64,000 nt of DNA from Pseudomonadota bacterium (lineage in GTDB: Bacteria; Pseudomonadota; Alphaproteobacteria; Sphingomonadales; Sphingomonadaceae). The stretch covers positions 1 through 64,000 of the forward strand of contig JAEXAW010000046.1 of assembly GCA_023458055.1 (NCBI GenBank), read 5' to 3'. Below are positions 27,801 to 35,227 of this stretch, one piece after another; position 1 is the stretch's first letter, and each line of letters begins with the position of its first letter. The position numbers and the translations under genes are program-made. A model generated the notes under the pieces. The model made no database searches and was not told the origin of the DNA. It saw nothing but the letters and a program-made list of their open reading frames with translations.

Positions 27801-28023
27801 GAATAGCCGCTTCAACCCGCTGGGTGATCTGGTTTTCAATTTCCGATGGCGCAGCGCCGGGCTGCGATATCTGGGTGATGACGAACGGGAATTCGACATT
27901 GGGCTGGTCGACGACATCCATCCGCATGAAGCTGACCAGACCTGCAAACAACAGTCCTGCAAAAATCACAATCGGAACGACCGGATTCTGGATCGACCAG
28001 GCAGAGATGTTACGCAAATTCAT
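24805..28023 (-). CDS. RND-family efflux permease (HAE1/MexF-like)
   Basis: A 1072-residue inner-membrane proton-driven multidrug efflux pump subunit. It has the two-fold RND architecture: helix 1 at residues 13-30, a first periplasmic loop (35-330), helices 2-6 with the proton-relay motif LVDDAIVEIENIVRHMR in helix 4, a second loop (560-870), and helices 8-12 with GIVGKNSILLIDFA carrying the relay Lys. SGGFGGGGSGRAISIML is a Gly-rich loop in the second porter region. It lies 40 bases downstream of its adaptor gene. No outer-membrane factor gene is in the window. The substrate is unknown. Confidence 0.93.
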   Translation of the reverse strand: MNLRNISAWSIQNPVVPIVIFAGLLFAGLVSFMRMDVVDQPNVEFPFVITQISQPGAAPSEIENQITQRVEAAIRGVNGVKNISSTAREGSSQTAAEFEMGIDVNEAVNEVKAAIDQIRGDLPDGILEPRVWKEETSAEPIGRFSVSAPDMTLEQLSWFVDDTVAKRLLAIDGMANVERWGGVDREIRVTLDPARMQALGVTASQINQVLRQININSGGGKAEIAGSRQSVRVLGNAQNASELAQLAIPLGNGRTIRLDEVATVKDSNSERVRISTINGKESVNFAISRTKTASDVTVYDEALKVFDQLKTENPGLQFTALSNSVQYTRDQYSSTIAAMVEGSVLAVFIVFLFLRDWRATLISALAIPLSAIPTFWFMDLMGFNLNSMALLGLSLVAGVLVDDAIVEIENIVRHMRMGKSAYQASIDAADEIGLAVVATTFSIVAVFLPVGLMPGIPGQFFKNFGFTVVVAVLMSLAVARMITPMIAAYFLKAHGAQSHGEGRLMDIYMKVLRWTMDDGKSRHLLTTANGSTYSDEGKVRGFFRRVWARLFDHRLWMLCCGMLAVVMTGVLLVTVPQQFQPAINEDSVQAQIEMVPGTTMAQTRQVGERVEKILLAQPEVTQAMIVTSEGSGFVRANLSEDRKVTSEEFKRRLQPMLANLPDARVSFRSGGFGGGGSGRAISIMLSGSNPELLKATANKVVAEMSQIKLIEAPRVKADLNRPEIIVKPRPELAAALGVTTSALSQTIRIATLGDIDQNSAKFSLADRQIPIRVMLPENARRDLSVIANLPVATSTGSSVPLSRVAEISFGAGPTTIERYNQARRVYIGADLAPDVVKGDAMKAINELPTMKNLPQGVSNTLAGEDQIQAEFVGSFLIAVVSGLLLVFAVLVLLYHRFIAPLVNMSSLFMAPLGGLLAIWLIGQPISMPVYIGLLMLIGIVGKNSILLIDFAIEEMAAGVPKKEAIIDAGHKRAQPIVMTTVAMVAGMVPTALSISGDGAWRAPMGTTVIGGLIVSTVLTLVIVPAAFSLADGVEKRFGRFFGKRLLSEYDPDKKRESRIHGGLPPVAPQPAE

Positions 28024-28063
28024 TGACTAAGCCTTTTCGAAGCGTCGTAGGTCGCCCGCCCGT

Positions 28064-29377
28064 TCATTTTTTTGCCGCTGGCGTGGTTGGCGCCGGTGCG
28101 GGTGCGGCTGTGCCTTCACTGGCGGCGGGTGCCGGAGCCGCATCGGTGACCGTACCCACATTTTGCATCACCACGCGGTTGGGCTTGACCACATCGCCCA
28201 CGCTGACGAAGCCGCCGGCGCGCAATACCACCTGTTCGGTACCGTTGAGGCCGGAGATAATCGCAATCCCGTCGTTCGATACCGTGCCAGTGGTGACACT
28301 GCGCCGCTCGATTTTATTCTGAGCGTTGACGATAAAGACATAGGCGCCATCGTCATCGTTCAACACCGCCGATTCCGGCAATAGCGGCGCTTGGACCGAG
28401 CCAGCCACAATTTCCGCATTGGCAAAGCCGCCGGGACGCAGGCCGCGATCAAATGGCAGCGAAATCCGCGCAATACCCTGGCGGGTCTGCGGATCGATGA
28501 TCGGCGCAATCTGCCAGATCTGTCCTTTGAATTGCTGGGTCGTGCCAACCGGCGTCACCGCCGCACGCGTGCCAACCGACACATTGGCAAGGTCCGCCTC
28601 GTTAAGCTGCGCATTAAGTTCGATCTCGCCGCCGCGTGCCATGGTGAACAAGGGCTGCGATCCGGCGCTGATAACCTGCCCGATCTCGACATTGCGCGAC
28701 AGGATATAGCCCGATGCGGGCGCACGGATATCGAGCCGGGCATTGCGGGCGCGGAGTTCGCTGAGCTGGGCGCGGGCGACATTGACCTGCGCATTGGCAT
28801 TATCCCGTGCAGCGCGCTTGCGATCTACGTCGGCCTTGGAAATGAAGCCGCGGGCGATCAGCGCGGTGGCGCGATCCAGTTCGGCCTGTGCGAGACGAGC
28901 CTGCGACTGCGCGGCGACGATCTGGGCTTCGATGCCGCGCACCTGTTCATTCTGTACCGAGCGTTCGACCACGACCAGCACCTGGCCTTGCGACACCCAG
29001 CCGCCAGCATCGGTGCGCACGTCGATCACGCGGCCGCCTTCACCGACCACGCCGATGGGCACTTCGCGCCGCGCACCGAGCGTCCCCGACGCATAAATCT
29101 TATGCTCGATCGTCTGACGCGTAGGGACCGCGACGCTGACGGTCGGAACGTCCTTCGCTGCATCGCCCGCCGATGCGGTGCCTTGGGTCGCGGTTTTATT
29201 GCCCGACTTGCTGTGGTTGAACATGTACCAAGCGCCGAGCAAGGTCGCGGCAATCAGCGCGATGGCAACGATTTTGACCCAGGCAGGCCGGCCCTGACGC
29301 TCGACGGCAGCGCTGTAGGTCGTCGTGCCATCGGCCTCGACGGTGGTGCGCTCTTCGATTTTGGTCTCATAATTCAT
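28064..29377 (-). CDS. RND efflux periplasmic adaptor subunit (membrane fusion protein)
   Basis: A 437-residue adaptor linking the RND pump to an outer-membrane channel. An N-terminal anchor (about 38-55, WVKIVAIALIAATLLGAWYMF) is followed by the lipoyl halves (GVVGEGGRVIDVRTDAGGWV and RAPASGYILSRNVEIGQVI) flanking an alpha-hairpin with Ala/Gln-rich heptads, then beta-barrel and membrane-proximal domains. The C terminus is an Ala/Pro tail. I start at ATG 29377; a TTG ten codons upstream is possible. First gene of the pump operon. Confidence 0.92.
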   Translation of the reverse strand: MNYETKIEERTTVEADGTTTYSAAVERQGRPAWVKIVAIALIAATLLGAWYMFNHSKSGNKTATQGTASAGDAAKDVPTVSVAVPTRQTIEHKIYASGTLGARREVPIGVVGEGGRVIDVRTDAGGWVSQGQVLVVVERSVQNEQVRGIEAQIVAAQSQARLAQAELDRATALIARGFISKADVDRKRAARDNANAQVNVARAQLSELRARNARLDIRAPASGYILSRNVEIGQVISAGSQPLFTMARGGEIELNAQLNEADLANVSVGTRAAVTPVGTTQQFKGQIWQIAPIIDPQTRQGIARISLPFDRGLRPGGFANAEIVAGSVQAPLLPESAVLNDDDGAYVFIVNAQNKIERRSVTTGTVSNDGIAIISGLNGTEQVVLRAGGFVSVGDVVKPNRVVMQNVGTVTDAAPAPAASEGTAAPAPAPTTPAAKK

Positions 29378-29407
29378 AAAGGGAGTGCCGCTCTTCTGCC
29401 ACGTCAA

Positions 29408-29598
29408 TACGCGGGTGTATTACATGATTACATCACCGCGATCAAGCCGCAAAATAGCGGAGGGCCGGGGAGAAATTTCGGCCCTGTTGGTTCAGCTTCG
29501 CCCCAAATGCAAATGAAAATGGCTCCGAAGAGCCATTTTCCCGGTCAAAATCCGACCGGTTAGTTTAGATTTCTGAAAGATCGCCGGTAGCGATCTAT
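29408..29598. other. Intergenic region with three hairpins
   Basis: No gene is seen in these 190 bases. They hold AGGGCC...GGCCCT at about 29461-29484, the perfect terminator stem at 29516-29539, and GATCGC-CGGTA-GCGATC at about 29580-29595 just beyond the GlsB stop. The stretch next to 29378 must also hold the promoter of the efflux operon. Confidence 0.6.
29516..29539 (-). terminator. Rho-independent terminator with UUCG tetraloop
   Basis: A perfect 10-bp stem: AAAATGGCTC and GAGCCATTTT around a four-base loop. Read on the minus strand, the loop is C(TTCG)G, the extra-stable UUCG tetraloop, and the 3' arm ends in ATTTTC. It is placed to end the minus-strand GlsB-like transcript. Confidence 0.75.
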
Positions 29599-29871
29599 TC
29601 AGCGTACCCGTCCGCGTGTGATCATATTTTTGATGCCGAGCAGAACCACAGCACCGCCGAGCGCAGCAAGCAAGGTCGTGATGTTGAACGGTTGATCGCG
29701 CAAATTGGGGGTTCCGCCGGTCAAAAAGCTGAACAGCCAGCCACCGAGCATCGATCCTACACAGCCAATGATGACGTTCATGACGATACCTTGCTGGGCG
29801 TCGGTGTTCATGATCTTGCTGGCAATCCAGCCAATAATCCCACCCATAATCAATGCGATAATAAAAGTCAT
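29599..29871 (-). CDS. GlsB/YeaQ/YmgE-family stress-response membrane protein
   Basis: A 90-residue inner-membrane protein of the transglycosylase-associated family. Three hydrophobic segments, each rich in glycine (IIALIMGGIIGWIAS, IVMNVIIGCVGSMLGGWLF, TLLAALGGAVVLLGI), and the conserved MNTDAQQGI loop define the family. Members are typically induced by general stress; molecular function is unknown. It is a paralogue of the next gene upstream (same strand, 135 bases away), and each has its own terminator. Confidence 0.88.
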   Translation of the reverse strand: MTFIIALIMGGIIGWIASKIMNTDAQQGIVMNVIIGCVGSMLGGWLFSFLTGGTPNLRDQPFNITTLLAALGGAVVLLGIKNMITRGRVR

Positions 29872-29945
29872 ATAATAGGCCCTCGCTCCCTGAAATTAAG
29901 GTGCGACAATTTTAACCTCGATTAAGCGTATTGCAAGCGGACATG

Positions 29946-29980
29946 AAAAAGGGCGGCTTCCGCAACCGGAAACCGCCCTT
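29946..29980 (-). terminator. Rho-independent terminator after second GlsB-like gene
   Basis: Arms AAGGGCGGTTTCCGG and CGGAAGCCGCCCTTTTT (minus-strand reading) form a G/C-rich stem followed by a run of five T. It lies about 25 bases past the stop of the minus-strand gene at 30007-30279 and isolates the two paralogues into separate transcripts. Confidence 0.85.
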
Positions 29981-30006
29981 CCCATAGGCTGTGAAGCGTT
30001 TACAGC

Positions 30007-30279
30007 TTAACGAACGCTACCGCGACGAACGAGGTTAACAATCGCGAGCAGGATGACCGCGCCGAGGAAAGCAACCAGCAGGTTCATCGGTGCAAGCATA
30101 TCGCCGCTGTTGATGCCGGGCGCGCCGAACAGCGGGCCAAGCAGCAAACCGCCGAGGAATGATCCGACAATGCCGACGACAACGTTAAGAATAATGCCTT
30201 GTTGACCATCAGTGCGCATCACGATGCTGGCGAGCCAGCCAAGAATACCACCGATGACGAGCCAAAGAATAAAAGCCAT
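30007..30279 (-). CDS. GlsB/YeaQ/YmgE-family stress-response membrane protein (paralogue)
   Basis: A 90-residue protein with the same three glycine-rich membrane segments (LWLVIGGILGWLAS, IILNVVVGIVGSFLGGLLL, LLVAFLGAVILLAI) and the loop MRTDGQQGI. Both paralogues end in RRGSVR/TRGRVR. An EcfG-type promoter (30366-30390) lies about 90 bases upstream of its ATG, so it is probably under general-stress control; the sister gene at 29599 shows no such promoter. Confidence 0.9.
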   Translation of the reverse strand: MAFILWLVIGGILGWLASIVMRTDGQQGIILNVVVGIVGSFLGGLLLGPLFGAPGINSGDMLAPMNLLVAFLGAVILLAIVNLVRRGSVR

Positions 30280-30365
30280 GTTTACGTCCTCCCATTAAAT
30301 GCTTGCCGTCCGCTTCTCCAAATAATTACTCCATTTGGACGGTTCGCGTTAAAGACGAAGCAAGG

Positions 30366-30390
30366 AACGGCTCGAAACCATTCGGGTTCC
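30366..30390 (-). promoter_or_regulatory. EcfG-type general-stress promoter
   Basis: On the minus strand the sequence reads GGAAC at 30390-30386, a 16-base spacer, then CGTT at 30369-30366. This matches the alphaproteobacterial EcfG sigma factor consensus (GGAAC-N16/17-CGTT) exactly. The start codon of the GlsB-like gene is about 87 bases downstream. GGAAC and GTTCC also form an inverted repeat here, so a weaker plus-strand match (GGAAC-N16-GGTT) exists. Confidence 0.75.
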
Positions 30391-30523
30391 GTCGCTTAAC
30401 ATGGGTGAATCGATTAGGCGCGCCATTGGCACGACTGATCGCAGCGACGAATCAGCCTGAAAAGCACGTATTTGCGCCGCTAAATTGTCGGTGGAACCGT
30501 TTTGTGAAAGAGAATCCCGCATG

Positions 30524-30554
30524 AAAAAAGCCCGGAAAAAAATTACCGGGCTTC
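30524..30554 (-). terminator. Rho-independent terminator of sciP
   Basis: Minus-strand reading gives AAGCCCGG, a T-rich loop, CCGGGCTTTTTT. An eight-base stem ends in a run of six T, about 27 bases past the sciP stop codon. Confidence 0.85.
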
Positions 30555-30580
30555 CTCGATTATCCGAGATTGAGAGCGCC

Positions 30581-30880
30581 TCAGACTTTTTGCTGGCGCT
30601 CGTACAGATCGCGATAATGCTGGATGCGTGTGACGCGCAGACCCGGCATGCCCGACCGGTCAATCGCCCTTTGCCAACCGGCAAATTCTTCGACCGTCAG
30701 GCCATAGCGCGCGCATACGTCATCAACCGTCAACAGCCCGCCATTAACGGCGGCGACAACCTCGGCTTTGCGCCGCACCACCCAACGGGTCGTGTCTGGC
30801 GGCGGCAACGAATCGACCGTCAGCGGTTCGCCGAGCGGGCCAACTACCTGTGCCGGAGAAATTTTCTGATTTTCAATCAT
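30581..30880 (-). CDS. sciP: CtrA inhibitor SciP (DUF1153)
   Basis: A 99-residue DNA-binding protein. In Caulobacter crescentus SciP binds at CtrA-controlled promoters and blocks CtrA activation in G1. The sequence matches along its full length: VVGPLGEPLTVDSLPPPDT, then TTRWVVRRKAEVVAAVNGGL (start of the helix-turn-helix), ARYGLTVEEFAGWQRAID and the C-terminal GLRVTRIQHYRDLYE. The size fits the family (about 90-100). It is monocistronic with its own terminator, and a near-consensus CtrA box lies 86-100 bases upstream of the ATG, consistent with CtrA controlling its own inhibitor. Confidence 0.94.
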   Translation of the reverse strand: MIENQKISPAQVVGPLGEPLTVDSLPPPDTTRWVVRRKAEVVAAVNGGLLTVDDVCARYGLTVEEFAGWQRAIDRSGMPGLRVTRIQHYRDLYERQQKV

Positions 30881-30965
30881 TGCGTCCTCAAAACCAACAA
30901 GTTTGAATGTTCCCGTGCGTCGAACTGTAAAATCGATCTCTCTAACATTCTTTGAAACGCCACGG

Positions 30966-30980
30966 TTAAGATCGGGTTTA
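30966..30980. promoter_or_regulatory. Putative CtrA binding site upstream of sciP
   Basis: TTAA-GATCGGG-TTTA followed by C: the CtrA full-site form TTAA-N7-TTAAC with one mismatch. It lies 86-100 bases before the sciP start codon on the minus strand. Confidence 0.55.
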
Positions 30981-31007
30981 CAATTCTCATTTCATCGCGA
31001 ATTTGAT

Positions 31008-31325
31008 TCATGTCGTCGACCTCTTCGGTCGAGAGTTCAAATTTAACGGTTCAAAAACACCCGCATAGCGGAGGGGCAGCGCAACATCCGAAAAACGCGC
31101 GAGCGTCGGCTTGGAAGAGCGGCCTAACCCGGCACGGCTCGCCAGCAGTTGGATGCGATGCTGGTCTGGCGCCCCGGCTTGTGGTTGGTTGCGGGCGTTG
31201 ATGGCAACCGCGCGAGCGGTCTCGCTCGACGCCTGACGCACGCTCGCCGGCGCCACCAGCAGGTGGAACCCAAGCCTGCCGTCAGCTTCGCCCCGTTCGG
31301 ACCCATGATTACGGATTTTATTCAT
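31008..31325 (-). CDS. Uncertain small ORF or structured RNA region
   Basis: A 105-codon frame with ATG at 31325 and no clear Shine-Dalgarno. The product would be Arg/Ala/Ser-rich, soluble, with no motif I can name (it contains INARNQPQAGAPDQHRIQLL and ALPLRYAGVF). The DNA contains several small palindromes (for example CCACCAGCAGGTGG near 31246-31259), so a structured RNA on either strand is an alternative. It occupies the gap between the divergent sciP and mnmA genes. I do not assign a function; coding status is open. Confidence 0.3.
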   Translation of the reverse strand: MNKIRNHGSERGEADGRLGFHLLVAPASVRQASSETARAVAINARNQPQAGAPDQHRIQLLASRAGLGRSSKPTLARFSDVALPLRYAGVFEPLNLNSRPKRSTT

Positions 31326-31460
31326 TAGCCAAACTGCCTTACACCCCTAACTCTGAAGGTCCGGTAAAGACGGCGTAAACAAACTATTAGCTTTGGTTAA
31401 CGCGAGAGGTTCGCGCAGGGGTGGTCAACACCGCTACAAAGGCTTAAAGGCGCCGCTATT

Positions 31461-32594
31461 ATGTCGTTTTCCAGCATTCCAGAATTCCAGCTGTCCGCCC
31501 CCTTGAGCGCACGCCGCATCGTTGTTGCGATGTCCGGCGGTGTCGATTCCAGTGTGGTCGCGGCGTTGGCAGCCAAATCGGGTGCGGAGACGATTGGCGT
31601 GACGCTCCAGCTCTACGATCATGGCGCTGCGGTCGGGCGCACCGGCAGCTGCTGCGCGGGCCAGGATATCCGTGATGCGCGCGCGGTGTGCGACAAGCTT
31701 GGCATCGCGCATTATGTCTTCGACCATGAAAGCCAGTTTCGCGAAAGCGTGATCGAACATTTTGCCGACGAATATATGGCCGGGCGCACACCAATCCCTT
31801 GCGTGCGCTGCAATATGGGGGTGAAGTTCACCGACCTGTTTCGCCTTGCGCGTGAGCTTGGCGCGGATTGCCTGGCCACCGGCCATTATGTCCGCCGCGT
31901 GATGGGTCCGAACAAGGCCCAGCTTCACCGCGCCGCTGATCCGGCGCGCGACCAGAGCTATTTCCTGTTCGCAACGACGCAGGACCAGCTTGACTATCTG
32001 CGCTTTCCGCTCGGCGGGATGCCCAAGCCCGAAGTGCGCAAGATCGCCGAGGAATTGGGTTTGGCGGTGGCGATGAAGCCGGATAGCCAGGATATCTGCT
32101 TCGTGCCCGACGGCGATTATGCCAAGGTGGTGCGCAAGGTCCGCCCCGATGCCGACGACGCGGGCGATATTGTCGATCTCGAAGGCCGGGTGCTGGGCCA
32201 GCATCGCGGGCTGATCCATTATACCGTCGGCCAGCGGCGCGGCATCGAAATCGGCGGCCAGCCCGAACCGCTTTATGTTGTGCGGTTGGATGCAGCATCG
32301 AAACAGGTGGTCGTAGGCCCCCGCCGCGCGCTTGCGGTTTCGGGTGCCCGGCTATCCGAGATTAACTGGCTCGGCGATGATTATGCGGGTCCCATGTTGG
32401 TCAAGGTGCGCAGCCTCGCCAAACTTGTCCCCGCCCGCCGTGAAGGCGACCGCGTGCTGTTCGATGCCCCCGAATATGGAGTCGCGCCGGGTCAGGCCGC
32501 GGTCTTCTACGCGCCCGATGATGGCAATGGCGAACGCGTCCTTGGCGGCGGCTGGATCGAAGAAACGGTCAGCGCAGAGGTCGCGGTCGCCTGA
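31461..32594 (+). CDS. mnmA: tRNA-specific 2-thiouridylase MnmA
   Basis: A 377-residue cytoplasmic enzyme that adds the 2-thio group to U34 of tRNA-Lys, -Glu and -Gln. The PP-loop is VVAMSGGVDSSVVAALA (about residues 20-36). The catalytic cysteines sit in PCVRCNMGVKF (about 115) and in SQDICFVPDGDY (about 212). HYTVGQRRGIEIGGQPEPLYV marks the central beta domain. Length fits (about 360-380). Transcription diverges from the sciP side. Confidence 0.95.
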   Translation: MSFSSIPEFQLSAPLSARRIVVAMSGGVDSSVVAALAAKSGAETIGVTLQLYDHGAAVGRTGSCCAGQDIRDARAVCDKLGIAHYVFDHESQFRESVIEHFADEYMAGRTPIPCVRCNMGVKFTDLFRLARELGADCLATGHYVRRVMGPNKAQLHRAADPARDQSYFLFATTQDQLDYLRFPLGGMPKPEVRKIAEELGLAVAMKPDSQDICFVPDGDYAKVVRKVRPDADDAGDIVDLEGRVLGQHRGLIHYTVGQRRGIEIGGQPEPLYVVRLDAASKQVVVGPRRALAVSGARLSEINWLGDDYAGPMLVKVRSLAKLVPARREGDRVLFDAPEYGVAPGQAAVFYAPDDGNGERVLGGGWIEETVSAEVAVA

Positions 32595-32803
32595 TTACAC
32601 ATTTCGCCTGCCGCGGCGAACAGTGGCCCGACCGCCGTTGAGCCCGGCACTATTTTGGCAGATTTGTAATTTTTGGGATTCCCTTTGTCCGGATTTGGCT
32701 ATGTGCTGGCGCATGGCGGATACGGGCTCGCCGCGCCGCCGTTGCCCCCATTGCCGCAACCATCCATCCTTAAAATCTGCCCGGTAGGGTTAAGGTCCTG
32801 ACC
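32595..32803. other. Gene-free gap between mnmA and pheT ends
   Basis: About 210 bases between convergent genes. The only structure seen is the palindrome GGTAGGGT...ACCCTACC (32783-32808), which includes the repeat-element motif GGTCCTGACCCTA and reaches into the pheT stop codon. Nothing else is recognised. Confidence 0.55.
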
Positions 32804-32808
32804 CTACC
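32783..32808. repeat. Palindrome with MITE-end motif at the pheT stop
   Basis: GGTAGGGT at 32783-32790 pairs with ACCCTACC at 32801-32808. The right half, GGTCCTGACCCTA (32794-32806), is identical to 13 bases of the terminal repeat of the element at 1757-2028, and as there it supplies the TAG stop codon of the adjoining minus-strand gene (pheT). It may be a remnant of the same element or a terminator-like palindrome. Confidence 0.5.
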
Positions 32809-35227
32809 CCCTCAGCGTCGCGCCCAGCTTAGCCGCCGCTGCGACCACCTTGTCGGCCACCGCCTTCAACTCGGCATCTGTGAAGCTTTTGTCGCCCGGT
32901 TGCAGCGTTACTTCGACCGCGAGGCTTTTCTGGCTTTCGGGGACGCCCTGCCCCGCGAAGCTGTCGAACAGGCGCGCGTCGACAATCGTCGCCTTGTCTG
33001 CGCCCTTGACCGCGCGCACCAGATCGGCGGCGGGAAGCGCCGCATCGACGAGGAAGGCAAAGTCGCGCGTCACCGCCTGGAGCGCAGGCGGCGCATAGGT
33101 TTCGCGCACCGGGGTCGCGGCGCGCTTCACCGGGATCGCATCGAGGAAAATTTGCCCCGCAACGACCGTACCGCCAACATCAAACGCCTTGGCGAGCGCC
33201 GGATGGAGCGTGCCGAACTCGGCAAGGATAGTCTTGGGGCCGAGCCGCAGCGTTGCCGACTGGCCGGGATGCCAGATCGCCGCATCGCCTTGATCGACCG
33301 GGAACACCATCAGCTTGTCGACCGGCGCGCCCGCCGCTGCGAGGATCGCCAGCACTTCGGCCTTGGCATCGAACGGACCAAAGCCGCCTGCCTTGCCCGC
33401 CTGCCAACTGCGCGGTGCCTTATCACCCGCCAGCACGAAGCCGAGGGTCAGTTTTTCATCGCTAGTCCCGTCGGTGTCGGTGAAATAGCGGCGACCGACC
33501 TCGAACAGGCGGATGCTGCTTGCACCGCGATCCTGATTGCGCTGCGCCGCCGCTAACAGGCCGGGGAGCAGCGAGGGGCGCATCACCTTCATATCTTCGG
33601 AGATCGGGTTCGCGAGCGTCCACGTGCCGCCGCCCACTTTCGCCGCTTCGGCTTCGGAGATGAAGCTCCACGTTACCGCCTCGTTGAGCCCGCGCGCGGC
33701 GGCAGCACGGCGCGCCTTGCGCTCGACCAACTGTTCGGGTGTCGCGGTGGGCTTGGCCACCCCGTCAGCACGCGGCAGGGGGGTGGAGGGCACAAGGTCG
33801 ATGCCGACCATGCGCACGACCTCTTCGACCAGATCAGCGCTGCCGATAATGTCGCGCCGCCAGGTGGGGATGGTGACTTGCCACACTTCGTCACTCCCGC
33901 GCGCGATGGAGAAACCCAGCGCTTCCAAAACACGCTGCTGTTCCTCCGCCGGAACCTCCAGCCCGCCGAGCGTCCGCGTATGGTCGGAATCAAACGCCAC
34001 TGTGCGGGGTTCAAGCGGCGGCTCGCCTGCGCGCGTCACCGCACTGGCCGTTCCCCCGCAATGGTCGAGCACCAGCTGCGTTGCAAGCGACAGGCCCTCA
34101 TCGAGGAAGGCCGGGTCGACGCCGCGTTCAAACCGCTGGCGCGCATCGGACGTCAGCGTCAATTTCTGCCCGGTCTTGGCGATGGCTTCGGGGGTGAAAT
34201 AGGCGCATTCGATCAGCACATCGGTGGTGGTCTCCGACGCGCCCGAATGTTCGCCGCCCATGATCCCGCCAATATCATGCGCCGCGACATCGTCAGCGAT
34301 CACGGTCATGCTGGGGTCGAGCGTGTAGCTTTTGCCGTTCAGCGCCAGCACCTCCTCGCCATCCTTTGCCTTGCGCGCGACGAGCGCCCCCGACAGCTTG
34401 GCGCGGTCATAAACGTGGAGCGGACGGCCAAGGTCAATCGAGACGAAATTGGTGATATCCACCAGCGCCGAGATCGGCTTTTGCCCGATGGCTTTGAGCT
34501 TGGCCTGCATCCATTGCGGTGCAGGGCCATTGGTCACGCCCGAGACGGCCTGCGCGTAAAAAGCGGGACAGCCTTCGGGATCATCCGTGCGGACGTCGGG
34601 CGCGGAACCATCGCCCGCCACCGGCTCCAAATTCTCGCGCCGATAGACTTGAGCGAGCGGCCTCAGCGTCCCCAAGCCTTTGGCGGCAAGGTCGCGCGCA
34701 ATGCCGCGCACGCCCATGCAGTCCTGACGATTGGGGGTGACCGACACTTCGATCACCGGATCATTGAGGCCCGCATAATCCGCATAGGCGCTGCCCGTGG
34801 GCGCATCCTCGGCCAACTCGATAATGCCGTCATGGTCATCGCCCAGTTCAAGCTCGCGGGTCGAACACATCATGCCGTTCGAGGTTACGCCGCGAATTTC
34901 GGCGAGCTTCAAGGTCATGTCCGCGCCCGGCACATAAGCGCCGACGGGGCCGAACACGCCCTTCATCCCGGCGCGCGCATTGGGCGCACCGCAGACGACT
35001 TGCAGCGGCACGCCGTCGCCCTGATCAATTTGCAGCACTTGCAGCTTGTCGGCTTGTGGGTGGCGCTCGGCGGACAGCACATGCGCGACCTTGAACGCGG
35101 CCAGCTTTTCGCCGGGATTGTCGACGCCCTCAACCTCAAGGCCGATCGCGTTCAGCGCATCCAAGATCTGCTGGAGGCTCGCTTCGGTTTCGAGATGCTC
35201 CTTGAGCCAGCTCAGGGTGAATTTCAT
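32804..35227 (-). CDS. pheT: Phenylalanine--tRNA ligase beta subunit
   Basis: An 807-residue subunit of the (alpha-beta)2 synthetase that charges tRNA-Phe. The N-terminal MKFTLSWLKEHLETEASL, an EMAP-type tRNA-binding region (about 40-150, with CGAPNARAGMKGVFGPVG), B3/B4 editing domain, B5 domain (about 405-475) and the C-terminal FDX-ACB anticodon-binding domain (VTRDFAFLVDAALPAADLV, about 715-807) are all present. The ATG overlaps the pheS stop by four bases. Its TAG stop falls in the palindrome at 32783-32808. Confidence 0.96.
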   Translation of the reverse strand: MKFTLSWLKEHLETEASLQQILDALNAIGLEVEGVDNPGEKLAAFKVAHVLSAERHPQADKLQVLQIDQGDGVPLQVVCGAPNARAGMKGVFGPVGAYVPGADMTLKLAEIRGVTSNGMMCSTRELELGDDHDGIIELAEDAPTGSAYADYAGLNDPVIEVSVTPNRQDCMGVRGIARDLAAKGLGTLRPLAQVYRRENLEPVAGDGSAPDVRTDDPEGCPAFYAQAVSGVTNGPAPQWMQAKLKAIGQKPISALVDITNFVSIDLGRPLHVYDRAKLSGALVARKAKDGEEVLALNGKSYTLDPSMTVIADDVAAHDIGGIMGGEHSGASETTTDVLIECAYFTPEAIAKTGQKLTLTSDARQRFERGVDPAFLDEGLSLATQLVLDHCGGTASAVTRAGEPPLEPRTVAFDSDHTRTLGGLEVPAEEQQRVLEALGFSIARGSDEVWQVTIPTWRRDIIGSADLVEEVVRMVGIDLVPSTPLPRADGVAKPTATPEQLVERKARRAAAARGLNEAVTWSFISEAEAAKVGGGTWTLANPISEDMKVMRPSLLPGLLAAAQRNQDRGASSIRLFEVGRRYFTDTDGTSDEKLTLGFVLAGDKAPRSWQAGKAGGFGPFDAKAEVLAILAAAGAPVDKLMVFPVDQGDAAIWHPGQSATLRLGPKTILAEFGTLHPALAKAFDVGGTVVAGQIFLDAIPVKRAATPVRETYAPPALQAVTRDFAFLVDAALPAADLVRAVKGADKATIVDARLFDSFAGQGVPESQKSLAVEVTLQPGDKSFTDAELKAVADKVVAAAAKLGATLRG

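Larger units (their letters stand above)
30280..30580. other. Regulatory region between GlsB gene and sciP end
   Basis: About 300 bases without a gene. They contain the stress promoter for the GlsB-like gene (30366-30390, minus strand) and the sciP terminator (30524-30554). The remainder (30391-30520) shows no recognisable feature. Confidence 0.6.

Noticed and set aside
29913..29926. TTAA-CCTCGA-TTAA upstream of the first GlsB gene as a CtrA site
   Set aside because: Spacing is six, not seven bases, and the context lacks the trailing C; not counted as a CtrA box.
31008..31325. tmRNA, RNase P RNA or 6S RNA in the sciP-mnmA gap
   Set aside because: None of their conserved sequence blocks (for example a peptide tag with ANDN or the RNase P GAGGAAAGUC block) is present.
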